A DNA stretch of 47,113 nucleotides from an uncultured Eubacterium sp. (GCA_910580075.1 CAJTVR010000012.1:1-47113), one strand, 5' to 3'; counted from the stretch's first letter, positions 16,922 to 25,887 are shown. Notes: generated by a model from the letters alone, not told the origin. Numbers and translations: made by a program.

Positions 16922-17971
16922 ATGAAGAAAAAAAATGTGATAAACTTAATAAAATATTATACGGAAAAGAATGATGCGGGCTTTCGGAATGAAGCTTATG
17001 AAATTGCTAAAGGATTTGATGCTTCTGGAGATTATCAGCTTTCAGAGTATATTATGTCCTTATTGTCCAATGCAAATACATTTGTTCCGCAGATGTCAGA
17101 GAATGCGTCTCCCTTTTTTGAAAAAATTGAGGGGAAGGAAGATATGCTGTTACTTCCAGATGTAATTACCAGTGATTTACTGGGTGTAGTAAATGCGATT
17201 GAACATCATATTGGAATTAATAAGTTTTTGTTTCAAGGGGCACCAGGAACAGGGAAGACTGAGGCAGTTAAGCAGCTTGCACGGATATTGAATAGAGAAA
17301 TTTTTATGGTGGACTTTTCCGCGGTGATTGATAGTAAGCTGGGACAGACACAAAAGAATATATCCATGGTGTTTAAGGAAATAAATAGTTTCGTTCAGCC
17401 GGATAAGGTTATTGTTATGTTTGATGAAATAGATGCTCTGGCTTTAGACCGGACGAATCAGAATGATTTGCGGGAAATGGGACGGGCTGCCACTGCGATG
17501 CTGAAGGGATTTGACCGAATGAATGAAAATATAGTTTTAGCTGCTACAACGAATCTTTATAAATACTTTGATAAAGCATTGATTAGAAGATTTGATTCAG
17601 TCATCAATTTTGACAGATATACCAGGGAAGAGCTTCTTATCATTGCAGAGAAGATGTTAGATCAGTATCTTGATAAATTAAAATTAGCAAACAGGGATAT
17701 CCGTTTGTTCCGTAAAATAATGAAATTAATGCCGCAGATACCATATCCGGGGGAATTGAAAAATTTGATTAAAACGTCTGTTGCATTTAGCAATCCCCGT
17801 GATGGTATGGACTATTTTAGAAGACTTTACTATGCAGTCTGTAATGAAAAACCGGAAGATTTAAAAAAACTTCAGAATCAGAAATTTACAGTTAGAGAAA
17901 TAGAAATACTAGCGGGAAGATCAAAAAGCAGTGTTGCAAGAGATCTGAAAGAGGGTGTAATGAGTGAATAA
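16922..17971 (+). CDS. ietA: AAA ATPase, IetA-like (partner or antitoxin of S8 protease)
   Basis: A 349-residue AAA+ ATPase. Numbered from this start, Walker A is GAPGTGKT at 106-113, Walker B is VIVMFDEID with D168-E169, sensor-1 N is in AATTN near 211, and the arginine fingers are in 'LIRRFD' (222-223). The first 85 residues are a helical N-domain. ATG at 16922 is preferred because AGGGGGAG lies about 11 bases upstream; an ATG at 16874 would add 16 unlikely residues. An AAA ATPase overlapping an S8 protease gene is the ietAS architecture. In Agrobacterium Ti plasmids it acts as a stability toxin-antitoxin pair with the ATPase as antitoxin, and the pair has been reported as anti-phage. The DNA is more AT-rich than both flanks. 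Confidence 0.85.
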   Translation: MKKKNVINLIKYYTEKNDAGFRNEAYEIAKGFDASGDYQLSEYIMSLLSNANTFVPQMSENASPFFEKIEGKEDMLLLPDVITSDLLGVVNAIEHHIGINKFLFQGAPGTGKTEAVKQLARILNREIFMVDFSAVIDSKLGQTQKNISMVFKEINSFVQPDKVIVMFDEIDALALDRTNQNDLREMGRAATAMLKGFDRMNENIVLAATTNLYKYFDKALIRRFDSVINFDRYTREELLIIAEKMLDQYLDKLKLANRDIRLFRKIMKLMPQIPYPGELKNLIKTSVAFSNPRDGMDYFRRLYYAVCNEKPEDLKKLQNQKFTVREIEILAGRSKSSVARDLKEGVMSE

Positions 17972-20231
17972 TATTTTACAATTAAAAGGAAGATTTGAAC
18001 AAAGATCTAATAGTTCCAAACCGGGATCATCGAAACTTCCAAAGGGAAAAAGTGTGTCTTCGTTACATCTTACTGAATTATCCGGGCAATTGAAAAGAAT
18101 TTTGCAGTACTGGGAAAAAAATAGAGACATCAGTGGTGCCCTGGTTAGCGTACACTATACACATATTGTTGCAAAGAGTAATAGATTAAAGATTTTGTTA
18201 TCTGAGAATAGTAAACCTCCTGCGGTATCTATCAAAGGAGCTAAGTTTATCTGGGAACCAGACGAGAATGGCATAGAGATACAAAAGCATGTGTTTATCC
18301 ATTATGTTTCACTTAAAGCGATTGAAAAAGCAATTGAAATTTTGAGTGAAACAATAATTGTTATTGAAAAATATTTTAATGGAAATATTACTAGCAGGGA
18401 AACAGAAAAGATAGCAGAGACACCGGCGGATAGATTTAGTGAATTTTCTAAATCTAATTTTCTAAATACTGTGGTGGATGGATTTTATGTTGAAAGTTTT
18501 GATATTGACCGCGCAGCAGAAGAGATCACAGAGGAGTCGATTATAACTATTTACCAGACTGGGATTGAAACGAAGAAATTGCTGTCAAAGTTTGGGATTC
18601 ATATTGTTGATGAACGTATTATTGATGGTACTACATTAAGACTTACTCCAGATGAAGCCAGACTGCTATATAATCACGCTTCATATCTGGTTGCGATGAG
18701 TGTCACCGATTTTTCCCGGCTTACGAGAGATGAGGTACTGGAAGATAAGAAGGAGCTTAGTACGGGAGAAAGTCTGATCCCGCATCCTGCCAGCGAACCC
18801 GTAATAGGAGTTATTGATACCCAATTTAATGAAAAGGTGTATTTTCATGAGTGGGTGGAATATAAAAATTTACTTGATCCGGATATTCCATTGACGGCAA
18901 AAGATTATGAACATGGAACAGAAGTAAGTTATATCATCGTGGATGGTCCAAGGGGAAATCCGGCACTTGATGACGGGTGCGGCAGATTCCGGGTACGTCA
19001 TTTTGGTGTTGCAACACATAAGGGATTCAGTTCTTTTACTGTGCTGAAAATGATACGAAACATGGTTGTTTCAAATAGGGATATTAAAGTATGGAATTTA
19101 TCATTGGGCTCAAAACTAGAAATCAAGCCGAATTTTATTTCTCCAGAGGCAGCAGAACTTGACCGTATACAAAGTGAGTATGATGTTATTTTTGTCGTTG
19201 CCGGGACAAATATTCCAAATGGTGAGACAAAAAAAGTTATGAGAATTGGATCTCCAGCAGATTCGCTTAATTCTCTGGTAGTCAATGCTGTAGATTTTAG
19301 AGGGAACTCAGCATCCTACACTAGGGTTGGTCCTGTGCTGTCCTTTTTCAATAAACCAGATATCAGTTATTATGGCGGAGATGGTCCCGGTTATATGGAA
19401 AAAATAGCTGTATGCCGTGATGATCTGGGGGCGGCATATGTAAGCGGTACTTCATTTGCTGCACCCTGGATTTCAAGAAAACTGGCATATTTAATTCACA
19501 TTATGGGATTGAGCAGAGAAGCGGCGAAAGCGTTATTGATTGATGCTGCCGCGGGATGGAATAGGAAAGATGATATTTCACATAGTATCGGTTATGGTGT
19601 TGTTCCGAAACATATTCATGATATTATGAAGACATCAGACGATGAGATACGTTTTATTCTGACTGGCGCATCAGAGGAATATGAGACATATACATATAAT
19701 CTGCCAGTACCGGTTGTAGAGAATGCACATCCATTTTATGCAAGAGCAACATTAGTATATTTTCCTCAGTGTGATCGCAGTCAGGGGGTCGATTATACAA
19801 GCACTGAAATGGATATACATTTTGGCAGAGTTGTTGTCGAAAACAGGAAAGTTAAAATAAAGTCAATTGATCATAACCAGCAGTCGGAAGATAAGCTGAT
19901 TACCCTTTATGAAGAAAATGCAAGAAAAATGTATCGGAAATGGGATAATATCAAGCATATTAGTGAAGAGATCAAGGAAAGAAGAATACCCAGGAAGGCA
20001 TATGATTCTGGCCTTTGGGGGATTAAGATTAATACCAAAGAACGTTTGCAGAGAAAAAAAGAACCGCTTCAGTTTGGAGTAGTTGTTACATTGAAGGAAA
20101 TGAATGGTGTAAATCGTATTGACGATTTTACCAGGATGTGTATGGCACGCGGCTGGCTGGTTCATCAGCTGGATATTGAGAATCAGCTGGATATATATGC
20201 TAAGGCAGAAGAAGATATAGTATTTGAGTAA
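17964..20231 (+). CDS. ietS: Subtilisin-like serine protease, IetS-like
   Basis: A 755-residue S8 peptidase with no signal peptide, so it acts in the cytoplasm. The triad is complete: D285 in PVIGVIDTQ, H317 in YEHGTEVS, and S497 in VSGTSFAAPW, with a likely oxyanion Asn at 416. Residues 1 to about 270 form a long N-terminal region with no prodomain motif that I recognise. Residues about 560-755 form a further domain of mixed strands and helices. GTG at 17964 has GAGGGTG six bases upstream and overlaps the end of the ATPase gene by 8 bp, so the two are translationally coupled. In the ietAS pair the protease is the toxic effector, held in check by the ATPase. Its target is unknown. Confidence 0.85.
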   Translation: MNNILQLKGRFEQRSNSSKPGSSKLPKGKSVSSLHLTELSGQLKRILQYWEKNRDISGALVSVHYTHIVAKSNRLKILLSENSKPPAVSIKGAKFIWEPDENGIEIQKHVFIHYVSLKAIEKAIEILSETIIVIEKYFNGNITSRETEKIAETPADRFSEFSKSNFLNTVVDGFYVESFDIDRAAEEITEESIITIYQTGIETKKLLSKFGIHIVDERIIDGTTLRLTPDEARLLYNHASYLVAMSVTDFSRLTRDEVLEDKKELSTGESLIPHPASEPVIGVIDTQFNEKVYFHEWVEYKNLLDPDIPLTAKDYEHGTEVSYIIVDGPRGNPALDDGCGRFRVRHFGVATHKGFSSFTVLKMIRNMVVSNRDIKVWNLSLGSKLEIKPNFISPEAAELDRIQSEYDVIFVVAGTNIPNGETKKVMRIGSPADSLNSLVVNAVDFRGNSASYTRVGPVLSFFNKPDISYYGGDGPGYMEKIAVCRDDLGAAYVSGTSFAAPWISRKLAYLIHIMGLSREAAKALLIDAAAGWNRKDDISHSIGYGVVPKHIHDIMKTSDDEIRFILTGASEEYETYTYNLPVPVVENAHPFYARATLVYFPQCDRSQGVDYTSTEMDIHFGRVVVENRKVKIKSIDHNQQSEDKLITLYEENARKMYRKWDNIKHISEEIKERRIPRKAYDSGLWGIKINTKERLQRKKEPLQFGVVVTLKEMNGVNRIDDFTRMCMARGWLVHQLDIENQLDIYAKAEEDIVFE

Positions 20232-20330
20232 ATGTCGAAAATATATTATGGAAGGAAGACAGTAAATATCGCAAAAATACCCCCTCAAAACTGACCCATA
20301 TGTGTGAAATCCGTCAAAACAGATTTACAG

Positions 20331-20363
20331 GAGATTTGGCATTAAGTCATAGTGCCAAATCTC
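20331..20363 (+). promoter_or_regulatory. Palindrome (MtlR-type operator candidate, copy 1) upstream of mtlA
   Basis: A perfect 11-bp inverted repeat with an 11-base centre. The core is TTTGGCA-N11-TGCCAAA at 20335-20359. Its centre (20347) is 29 bp before the first base of the -35 box. A near-copy stands at the same spacing before the second operon promoter. The right arm is followed by TTTTTCTATTTC, so it could also end transcripts coming from ietS. Conservation of position favours an activator site. Confidence 0.65.
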
Positions 20364-20375
20364 TTTTTCTATTTC

Positions 20376-20405
20376 TTGTAAAATGCAGCAGTTTTAACAT
20401 ATAAT
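20376..20405 (+). promoter_or_regulatory. mtlA promoter
   Basis: TTGTAA at 20376-20381, an 18-bp spacer, and a perfect TATAAT at 20400-20405. The imperfect -35 and the long spacer fit a promoter that depends on an activator bound just upstream. Confidence 0.7.
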
Positions 20406-20449
20406 ACACTTAGCATCCATCATAAATAGTCTGATGGAAAACAGCAGAA

Positions 20450-20465
20450 ATGACTGGCCAGTCAT
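20450..20465 (+). promoter_or_regulatory. 16-bp perfect palindrome in mtlA leader
   Basis: ATGACTGGCCAGTCAT lies between the promoter and the mtlA ribosome site, about 40 bp after the likely transcription start. It has no loop, which suits a dimeric DNA-binding protein better than an RNA hairpin. The regulator is unknown. Confidence 0.45.
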
Positions 20466-20493
20466 GCTTTGAAAACAAAAAAGAGGTGTGATT

Positions 20494-21888
20494 ATGAAAG
20501 AAAAAGTACAGACTTTTGGGAGATTTTTAAGCGGCATGGTAATGCCGAATATCGGGGCTTTTATTGCATGGGGTCTGATTGCGGCTTTGTTTATTGAAAA
20601 AGGGTGGTGTCCGAATGCAGCAATTGCAAGACTGGTAGACCCGATGTCTCATATGCTGCTGCCGATTTTAATTGCGTATACAGGCGGCAGGGCAGTAGGC
20701 GGCGACAGGGGTGCACTGGCTGGCGGAATTACTGTTATGGGTGTTATTGCTGCTTCAGAAGCGCCGATGTTTCTGGGGGCAATGATTGTCGGACCGTTAG
20801 CGGCATGGGTGATTAAGAAATTTGACAAAGCAATGGAAGGGCATATACCGCCGGGATTTGAAATGCTCATTAACAACTTTTCAGTCGGCATTATCGGCAT
20901 GATTCTTGCGATTCTGGCAATGATAGGAATTACTCCGCTTGTAAACGGGCTGACAGGAATGATGAGTGCGGGCGTAGGAGCATTGGTAGAGCATAATCTG
21001 CTTCCGCTGACAAGTATTTTTATCGAACCGGCAAAAGTACTGTTTTTAAATAATGCATTAAACCAGGGTATTTTTTCACCGCTTGGCATTCAGCAGGCAG
21101 AGGAAGCCGGAAAATCGGTGTTCTTCCTGTTAGAAGCTAATCCGGGACCAGGGCTCGGCATTCTGCTGGCGTACTGCCTGGCAGGAAAAGGAAGCGCAAA
21201 AAGTTCTGCACCGGGTGCAGTGATTATTCACTTTTTTGGCGGAATTCACGAGATTTATTTTCCATACATACTGATGAACCCGTTCCTTCTGCTGGCAGTG
21301 ATTGCTGGCGGTGCCACAGGTGTTTTAACATTTACGCTGTTTGATGCAGGCCTTGTTTCTACAGCTTCGCCGGGAAGCATTATTGCTATTACGATGATGG
21401 CAGAACGCCACAGCTATTTAGGACTTTTTGCGGGAGTGCTGTTATCAGCAGCAGTATCTTTTGCAGTAGCAGTGCCGCTGTTAAAATTCCTGGGCAGGGA
21501 TACTTCTTTAGAGGAAGCACAGGCCAAAAAAGATGCCATGAAGCGTCAGTCGAAGGGTATTGGAGAAGCATCTGCACCAGCTTGTGTAAAATCAGATGGC
21601 AGAATCAAAAAGATTGCATTTGCGTGTGATGCAGGAATGGGCTCAAGCGCAATGGGAGCTACTGTGTTAAAGAAAAAGATTGCGGCTGCAGGCATTGAAG
21701 GCATCGAGGTGATTCATACGCCGGTTTCTTCGATTCCTCAGGATGTACAGCTGGTAGTTACGCATCAGGAATTGGGAGAACGTGCTGCACACAGCAATCC
21801 GAATGCAGAACTTGTGCTGATTACGAATTTCTTAGCAGCGCCGGAGTATGAGACGCTTGTAGAAAATTTAAAACAGCGTAACTCATAA
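20494..21888 (+). CDS. mtlA: PTS mannitol/hexitol-type transporter, EIICB
   Basis: A 464-residue membrane permease. The EIIC domain (about 1-345) has eight or more TM segments and the family blocks 'GGDRGALAGGITVMGVI', 'EMLINNFSVGIIGM', 'FFGGIHEIYFPYILM' and 'ASPGSIIA'. The EIIB domain (about 370-464) has the phospho-cysteine C378 in FACDAGMGSSAMG. It takes up a hexitol-like sugar and phosphorylates it with phosphate from EIIA, encoded 2.5 kb downstream. ATG at 20494 follows AGAGGTG. The upstream GTG at 20488 is part of that ribosome site. The true substrate may not be mannitol because no mtlD is present. Confidence 0.85.
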   Translation: MKEKVQTFGRFLSGMVMPNIGAFIAWGLIAALFIEKGWCPNAAIARLVDPMSHMLLPILIAYTGGRAVGGDRGALAGGITVMGVIAASEAPMFLGAMIVGPLAAWVIKKFDKAMEGHIPPGFEMLINNFSVGIIGMILAILAMIGITPLVNGLTGMMSAGVGALVEHNLLPLTSIFIEPAKVLFLNNALNQGIFSPLGIQQAEEAGKSVFFLLEANPGPGLGILLAYCLAGKGSAKSSAPGAVIIHFFGGIHEIYFPYILMNPFLLLAVIAGGATGVLTFTLFDAGLVSTASPGSIIAITMMAERHSYLGLFAGVLLSAAVSFAVAVPLLKFLGRDTSLEEAQAKKDAMKRQSKGIGEASAPACVKSDGRIKKIAFACDAGMGSSAMGATVLKKKIAAAGIEGIEVIHTPVSSIPQDVQLVVTHQELGERAAHSNPNAELVLITNFLAAPEYETLVENLKQRNS

Positions 21889-22112
21889 CTGCGGGCCCGT
21901 ACAGATGCAGCGGGCAGATCATGAACATACGATCTGGAGTGTGTTTTGAACATCACGTAAGATGTGTTTCTCAGTTTGTGGAGAATTTATCCAGGATTTA
22001 TGGGGCATAGCGGGATGTTCAGCTGAAATTTGGGATGAATTTTCCGCAAACGGGAGGGCAGACCGCGGGAATGGTTTTTCAAACATGCTCTGGAAAGAAA
22101 GGTTGCAAAATT

Positions 22113-24206
22113 ATGGAAATAACACCGAGGATGAAACAGATTTTTCAGGTATTGCTGCGCGAGCCCGCTGCTGTTTCCGTAAAGTATCTTGCAGAACAGA
22201 TCGGGGTCAGCAGGCGGACCGTGCAGAGAGAACTGGAATCGGTAAATGCATATCTGAAAGCATACGGGCTGACATTTGAGTCAAAAACAGGCGTCGGTAT
22301 CTGGATTGCCGGCAGTGAGGAAGAAAAGAAAAAGCTGCTTGCCTGCTGCAGCACACTGAAAGATTATGATGCCGGCAACCGGGAAGAACGCAGAAAGCGT
22401 CTGATTCTGCAGATTTTAAAAGAAAAAGGGCTTCGAAAGCTTTATTATTACAGCAGCCAGTCCGGTGTCAGTGAAGCAACTGTCAGCTCAGATTTAGAAG
22501 CGGTAGAAGGGTGGCTCGCACAGTACGGGCTGCTTGTAAACCGCAAGCCGGGCAGCGGCATTTCGATTGAGGGCAGTGAAGATAATTACCGCAGAGCCAT
22601 TCGCGGATTTATCAGTGAAAACATTGATACAAAGATGGTGCGTGAGATTTACGGAGAAATTCAGGATGAAGTGCTGCCGTATGAATCTTTAAAAAGGACA
22701 AATCTTGGACAGATTTTAAATAACGATATTGTCAGGCGCGTTATGGACTGTATTACGCAGATGGGAAGCGACAGGGTACTGACACTGACAGAAAATTCCT
22801 ATGTAGGACTCATTATTCATATTTCGATAGCAGTTAACCGCATTATGAAAGATGAAGTTATCGGCTATGATGAAAACTGGAAGCAGAATATTGCAAAAGA
22901 CGACGACTACCAGCTGGCACAGGCCATTGTGAAAAAACTGGAAGAGGAATTTCAGATTGTCATACCGGATGTGGAAATTACTTATATCTGCCTGCATCTG
23001 AAAGGTGCGAAACATGAAAAAATTCAGTGGAACGAAGATGTACAGCTGGAAATTGAAAATAAGGAGCTGCAGCAGTTAGTCAACGAAATGATAGACGCTT
23101 ATGATTCAAAGCAGGCGTATTTCATGAAGCAGGATGACGGCTTTATCCAGGGGCTGCTGGCACACCTGCAGCCGACGCTGATCCGGCTTATTTACGGCAT
23201 GCAGATTCAAAATCCGGTGCTGGAGGATATCAAAGCCAGTTATCCGGATATATACAGACAGTGTGAAAAGGTGGCTGAAGTTCTGGCAGCTTATACAGGC
23301 AGGAAAGTGCCGGATCAGGAAATCGGTTTTCTGGCGGTGCATTTCGGGGCTGCTATGGTGAGGCTGGAAGGACGCCAGGAAAAAATACGGAAAGTCCAGG
23401 CCGGCGTGATCTGTTCGAGCGGCATTGGCATTTCGCGCCTGATGTCATCCAAACTGGAAAAACTGTTTCACGGCAGAATGCAGCTGACAGCATACGGCAA
23501 ACATGATCTTACACCTTACATTATGAGCAGGACAGATTTTTTTATATCCAGTATCCCGGTGAATCAGATGGATGTGCCGGTTATCTTTGTGAACCCGCTT
23601 TTAAGTGATGAGGATGTAGAACAGATCCGGCATATGGTAGGCAAATACGAACGGATGCCGCAAAAGCAGAAAGAGTCCGATGAGTTTTCTATGCAGTTAG
23701 AAGAAATCAATCTGGTCGCGGCTCAGATTAATACGCTCATAAAATACATGGATTTTTTCAGGGTAGACGCCCGTATCAGCTTTGGCGAACTTTTAATTGC
23801 TGTAGGGGAGAAAATGTCTCCGTATTCAGACCGCCAGGAAATGATTCGTGAAGATATTTTAAGGAGGGAACAGATCGCCAGCCAGATTTTTGCAGAATTT
23901 GGATTTGCACTTTTGCATGCACGTACGAAGGGGGTTGTGCGGCCGGAATTTTCGATCTGCATGACAAAAGATTTAGGGCCGTTTGAAAACCCGTATATGA
24001 AAGGAATCCGGATTGTGTTTATTATGCTGGCTCCTGCAGAGGGAAATATAAAAGCCGGCAATGACATTATGGGGTATATCAGCAGTATGCTGATTGAAGA
24101 TTATGAGTTTATGGATGTTGTTCAGAAAGGGAATAAAGAAGAGATCCGGGATATGCTGTCCAAAAATCTGAAGAAATTTTTTAATCAATATATTTCGGGC
24201 ATTTAA
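22113..24206 (+). CDS. mtlR: MtlR-like PRD-containing transcriptional activator
   Basis: A 697-residue regulator with the MtlR/BglG-activator layout. It starts with two N-terminal HTH domains (first 'SVKYLAEQIGVSRRTVQREL'). PRD1 has H236 and H295, and PRD2 has H351 and H410. An EIIB-like domain follows with C434 in 'VICSSGIGISRL'. A C-terminal EIIA-like domain has H602 in 'ALLHARTKG'. All regulatory phosphorylation sites are therefore present. In known MtlR proteins, PTS phosphorylation of these sites tells the protein whether substrate and preferred sugars are present. AAAGG precedes the ATG at 22113. It probably binds the paired palindromes at 20335 and 24216. The 224-bp gap before it shows no clear element beyond a weak CAGATC/GATCTG pair near 21915. 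Confidence 0.87.
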   Translation: MEITPRMKQIFQVLLREPAAVSVKYLAEQIGVSRRTVQRELESVNAYLKAYGLTFESKTGVGIWIAGSEEEKKKLLACCSTLKDYDAGNREERRKRLILQILKEKGLRKLYYYSSQSGVSEATVSSDLEAVEGWLAQYGLLVNRKPGSGISIEGSEDNYRRAIRGFISENIDTKMVREIYGEIQDEVLPYESLKRTNLGQILNNDIVRRVMDCITQMGSDRVLTLTENSYVGLIIHISIAVNRIMKDEVIGYDENWKQNIAKDDDYQLAQAIVKKLEEEFQIVIPDVEITYICLHLKGAKHEKIQWNEDVQLEIENKELQQLVNEMIDAYDSKQAYFMKQDDGFIQGLLAHLQPTLIRLIYGMQIQNPVLEDIKASYPDIYRQCEKVAEVLAAYTGRKVPDQEIGFLAVHFGAAMVRLEGRQEKIRKVQAGVICSSGIGISRLMSSKLEKLFHGRMQLTAYGKHDLTPYIMSRTDFFISSIPVNQMDVPVIFVNPLLSDEDVEQIRHMVGKYERMPQKQKESDEFSMQLEEINLVAAQINTLIKYMDFFRVDARISFGELLIAVGEKMSPYSDRQEMIREDILRREQIASQIFAEFGFALLHARTKGVVRPEFSICMTKDLGPFENPYMKGIRIVFIMLAPAEGNIKAGNDIMGYISSMLIEDYEFMDVVQKGNKEEIRDMLSKNLKKFFNQYISGI

Positions 24207-24215
24207 ATGAAAAAC

Positions 24216-24240
24216 TTTGGCACTATCTGATAATGCCAAA
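24216..24240 (+). promoter_or_regulatory. Palindrome (MtlR-type operator candidate, copy 2)
   Basis: TTTGGCA-N11-TGCCAAA, 25 bp, starting 10 bp after the mtlR stop. Its reverse complement matches copy 1 at 21 of 25 bases. Its centre (24228) is again 29 bp before the -35 box. That equality is strong evidence for a shared activator site. Confidence 0.7.
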
Positions 24241-24256
24241 TCTCATCTTCTTTTAA

Positions 24257-24286
24257 TTGAAAAACAGAGGTATCTGAACATATAAT
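24257..24286 (+). promoter_or_regulatory. Promoter of mtlF-pfkB operon
   Basis: TTGAAA at 24257-24262, an 18-bp spacer, and TATAAT at 24281-24286. The architecture is identical to the mtlA promoter, including the distance to the palindrome. Confidence 0.7.
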
Positions 24287-24390
24287 AAATACAGATAGAA
24301 AAACAGAAAGAAAATATCAGACAGTAAGCAGATGCATATGGGGAAATTGCGAAAACTGACTGCAAAATTCAGAAAACAGGAGGAAAAATC

Positions 24391-24858
24391 ATGTTTTTTA
24401 AAAAGAAAAAAGAAGAAGTTCCAGCACAAAAAAAGGAACTGCTTTACCGCGAAAATATCCGCGTCAACTGTGAACCGGCTGCAAAAAATGATGTCATCCG
24501 CAGCGTCGGCCAGATGCTTGCAGACAGCGGATATGTAGACCAGCCGTATGTAGAGGCTATGATCGAAAGGGAAAAGACCTTTTCTACATTTATGGGAAGC
24601 GGCCTGGCGCTGCCGCATGGCGTGGAAGCTGCCAAGAAAGAAGTAAAGGCTTCCGGCATTGCAGTTATGACGTTTCCAAAAGGCGTGGACTGGGACGGCA
24701 ATGAAGTACATGTGGTCATCGGTATTGCAGGCGTTGGCGATGAGCATTTAGACATTCTTTCCAATATTGCAGAAAAGATGTTAGACGATACCGCAGCAGA
24801 ACGGCTGGCTGGCGGCGATGTGGATACAGTGTACAATATTTTGTCAGGAAAGGAGTAA
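24391..24858 (+). CDS. mtlF: PTS mannitol/hexitol EIIA component
   Basis: A 155-residue PTS_EIIA_2 protein. The phosphorylated histidine is H76 in GLALPHGVEAAKKEV. It receives phosphate from HPr and passes it to the EIIB cysteine of the permease. The first 15 residues are a lysine-rich extension (MFFKKKKEEV) not needed for the fold. GGAGG stands six to seven bases before the ATG. It is followed after 6 bp by the kinase gene, so the two form one operon. Confidence 0.88.
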   Translation: MFFKKKKEEVPAQKKELLYRENIRVNCEPAAKNDVIRSVGQMLADSGYVDQPYVEAMIEREKTFSTFMGSGLALPHGVEAAKKEVKASGIAVMTFPKGVDWDGNEVHVVIGIAGVGDEHLDILSNIAEKMLDDTAAERLAGGDVDTVYNILSGKE

Positions 24859-24864
24859 TGCGGG

Positions 24865-25794
24865 ATGATAGTTACGGTAACGATGAATCCGGCAATCGAT
24901 AAGACGGTTGAAATAGAAGAGCTTGTGCCAGGCGGCCTGAACCGCATTCAGAAAGTAGAATATGATGCGGGCGGCAAAGGCATTAATGTATCAAAGACAA
25001 TCCGGGAACTGGGCGGAGCCAGCATAGCAGCAGGGTTTTTAGGAGGCAGTGCCGGAAAGACGATTGAAAATGTATTAAACGAAAAAGGCATCCGCAATGA
25101 TTTTATCTGGGTGGATGGCGAAACGAGGACGAATACAAAAGTTTATGAGAAAAACGGCGAGGTGACAGAGCTCAATGAGCCAGGGCCGCAGATTTCCAAA
25201 GAAGCAGTGGAACAGCTCCTAAAGAAACTGGAAGGCTATGCGGATGATCAGACACTGTTTATTCTTGCAGGAAGTATTCCAAACAGTGTGGATAAAGGCA
25301 TTTATGAAGAAATCATAAAGCGCGTACATAAACATGGGGCGAAAGTGCTGTTAGATGCGGACGGAGAACAGTTTCGCAATGCCTTACAGGCAGGCCCGGA
25401 TATTATCAAGCCAAACCGTGCAGAACTGGAAGAATATGCACAGTTTGACTACCGGGCTTCTATCGAAGAACTGCTGAAAATTGCAGAAGACTTAAAAAGC
25501 AGCGGAATCGGAACAGTAGCAGTGTCCATGGGCAAAGGCGGAGCTATGTTCGTGCACGGGGATTACAAAGTAAAATGCCCGGCGCTGTCTGTCAAAGCAC
25601 ATTCTACTGTAGGGGCAGGGGATGCTATGGTAGCGGCTCTTGCATATGCATGGGATTTTAATCTGGATGATGAACAGACTGTGCGTCTATGCATGGCAGC
25701 TTCAGCAGGCGCTGTCACCACAATCGGAACAAAGCCGCCGGCAAGGGAGCTTGTAGACGAGCTGATGAAACAGGTTGTTATAGAGAATATTTAA
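24865..25794 (+). CDS. PfkB-family sugar-phosphate kinase (1-phosphofructokinase/tagatose-6-phosphate kinase type)
   Basis: A 309-residue ribokinase-fold enzyme. It starts IVTVTMNPAIDKTVEI, has 'YDAGGKGINVSKTI' (substrate side), 'IIKPNRAELEEY', and the C-terminal signature STVGAGDAMVAALAYA with the catalytic Asp near residue 252. This is the FruK/LacC branch, which phosphorylates fructose-1-phosphate or tagatose-6-phosphate to the bisphosphate. It is unusual in an mtl-type operon. It may act after the dehydrogenase encoded next, on a ketose-phosphate. AAGGAG precedes the ATG. Confidence 0.87.
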   Translation: MIVTVTMNPAIDKTVEIEELVPGGLNRIQKVEYDAGGKGINVSKTIRELGGASIAAGFLGGSAGKTIENVLNEKGIRNDFIWVDGETRTNTKVYEKNGEVTELNEPGPQISKEAVEQLLKKLEGYADDQTLFILAGSIPNSVDKGIYEEIIKRVHKHGAKVLLDADGEQFRNALQAGPDIIKPNRAELEEYAQFDYRASIEELLKIAEDLKSSGIGTVAVSMGKGGAMFVHGDYKVKCPALSVKAHSTVGAGDAMVAALAYAWDFNLDDEQTVRLCMAASAGAVTTIGTKPPARELVDELMKQVVIENI

Positions 25795-25846
25795 GGCAGC
25801 GGAATTGGGAAACGTATAGACTGACCGGATGCTGGGAAGAAACACT

Positions 25847-25887
25847 TTTTCCTTTTTCTGTTCGCAGGCGGAACAGAAAAAGGAAAA
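25847..25887 (+). terminator. Long perfect hairpin between kinase and dehydrogenase genes
   Basis: A 17-bp perfect inverted repeat (TTTTCCTTTTTCTGTTC and its complement) with a 7-base loop. No long T-run follows on the + strand. It may be a partial terminator or an mRNA-stabilising stem that sets unequal expression within the operon. Confidence 0.6.

Noticed and set aside
20331..20363. Plain terminator after ietS only
   Set aside because: A terminator role is possible, but the near-copy at 24216 with identical distance to a promoter makes an operator the better explanation.
24206..24390. RNA antiterminator (RAT) element for a BglG-type protein before mtlF
   Set aside because: The regulator has DNA-binding HTH domains and no CAT RNA-binding domain; the palindrome lies upstream of the promoter, so it would not be transcribed.
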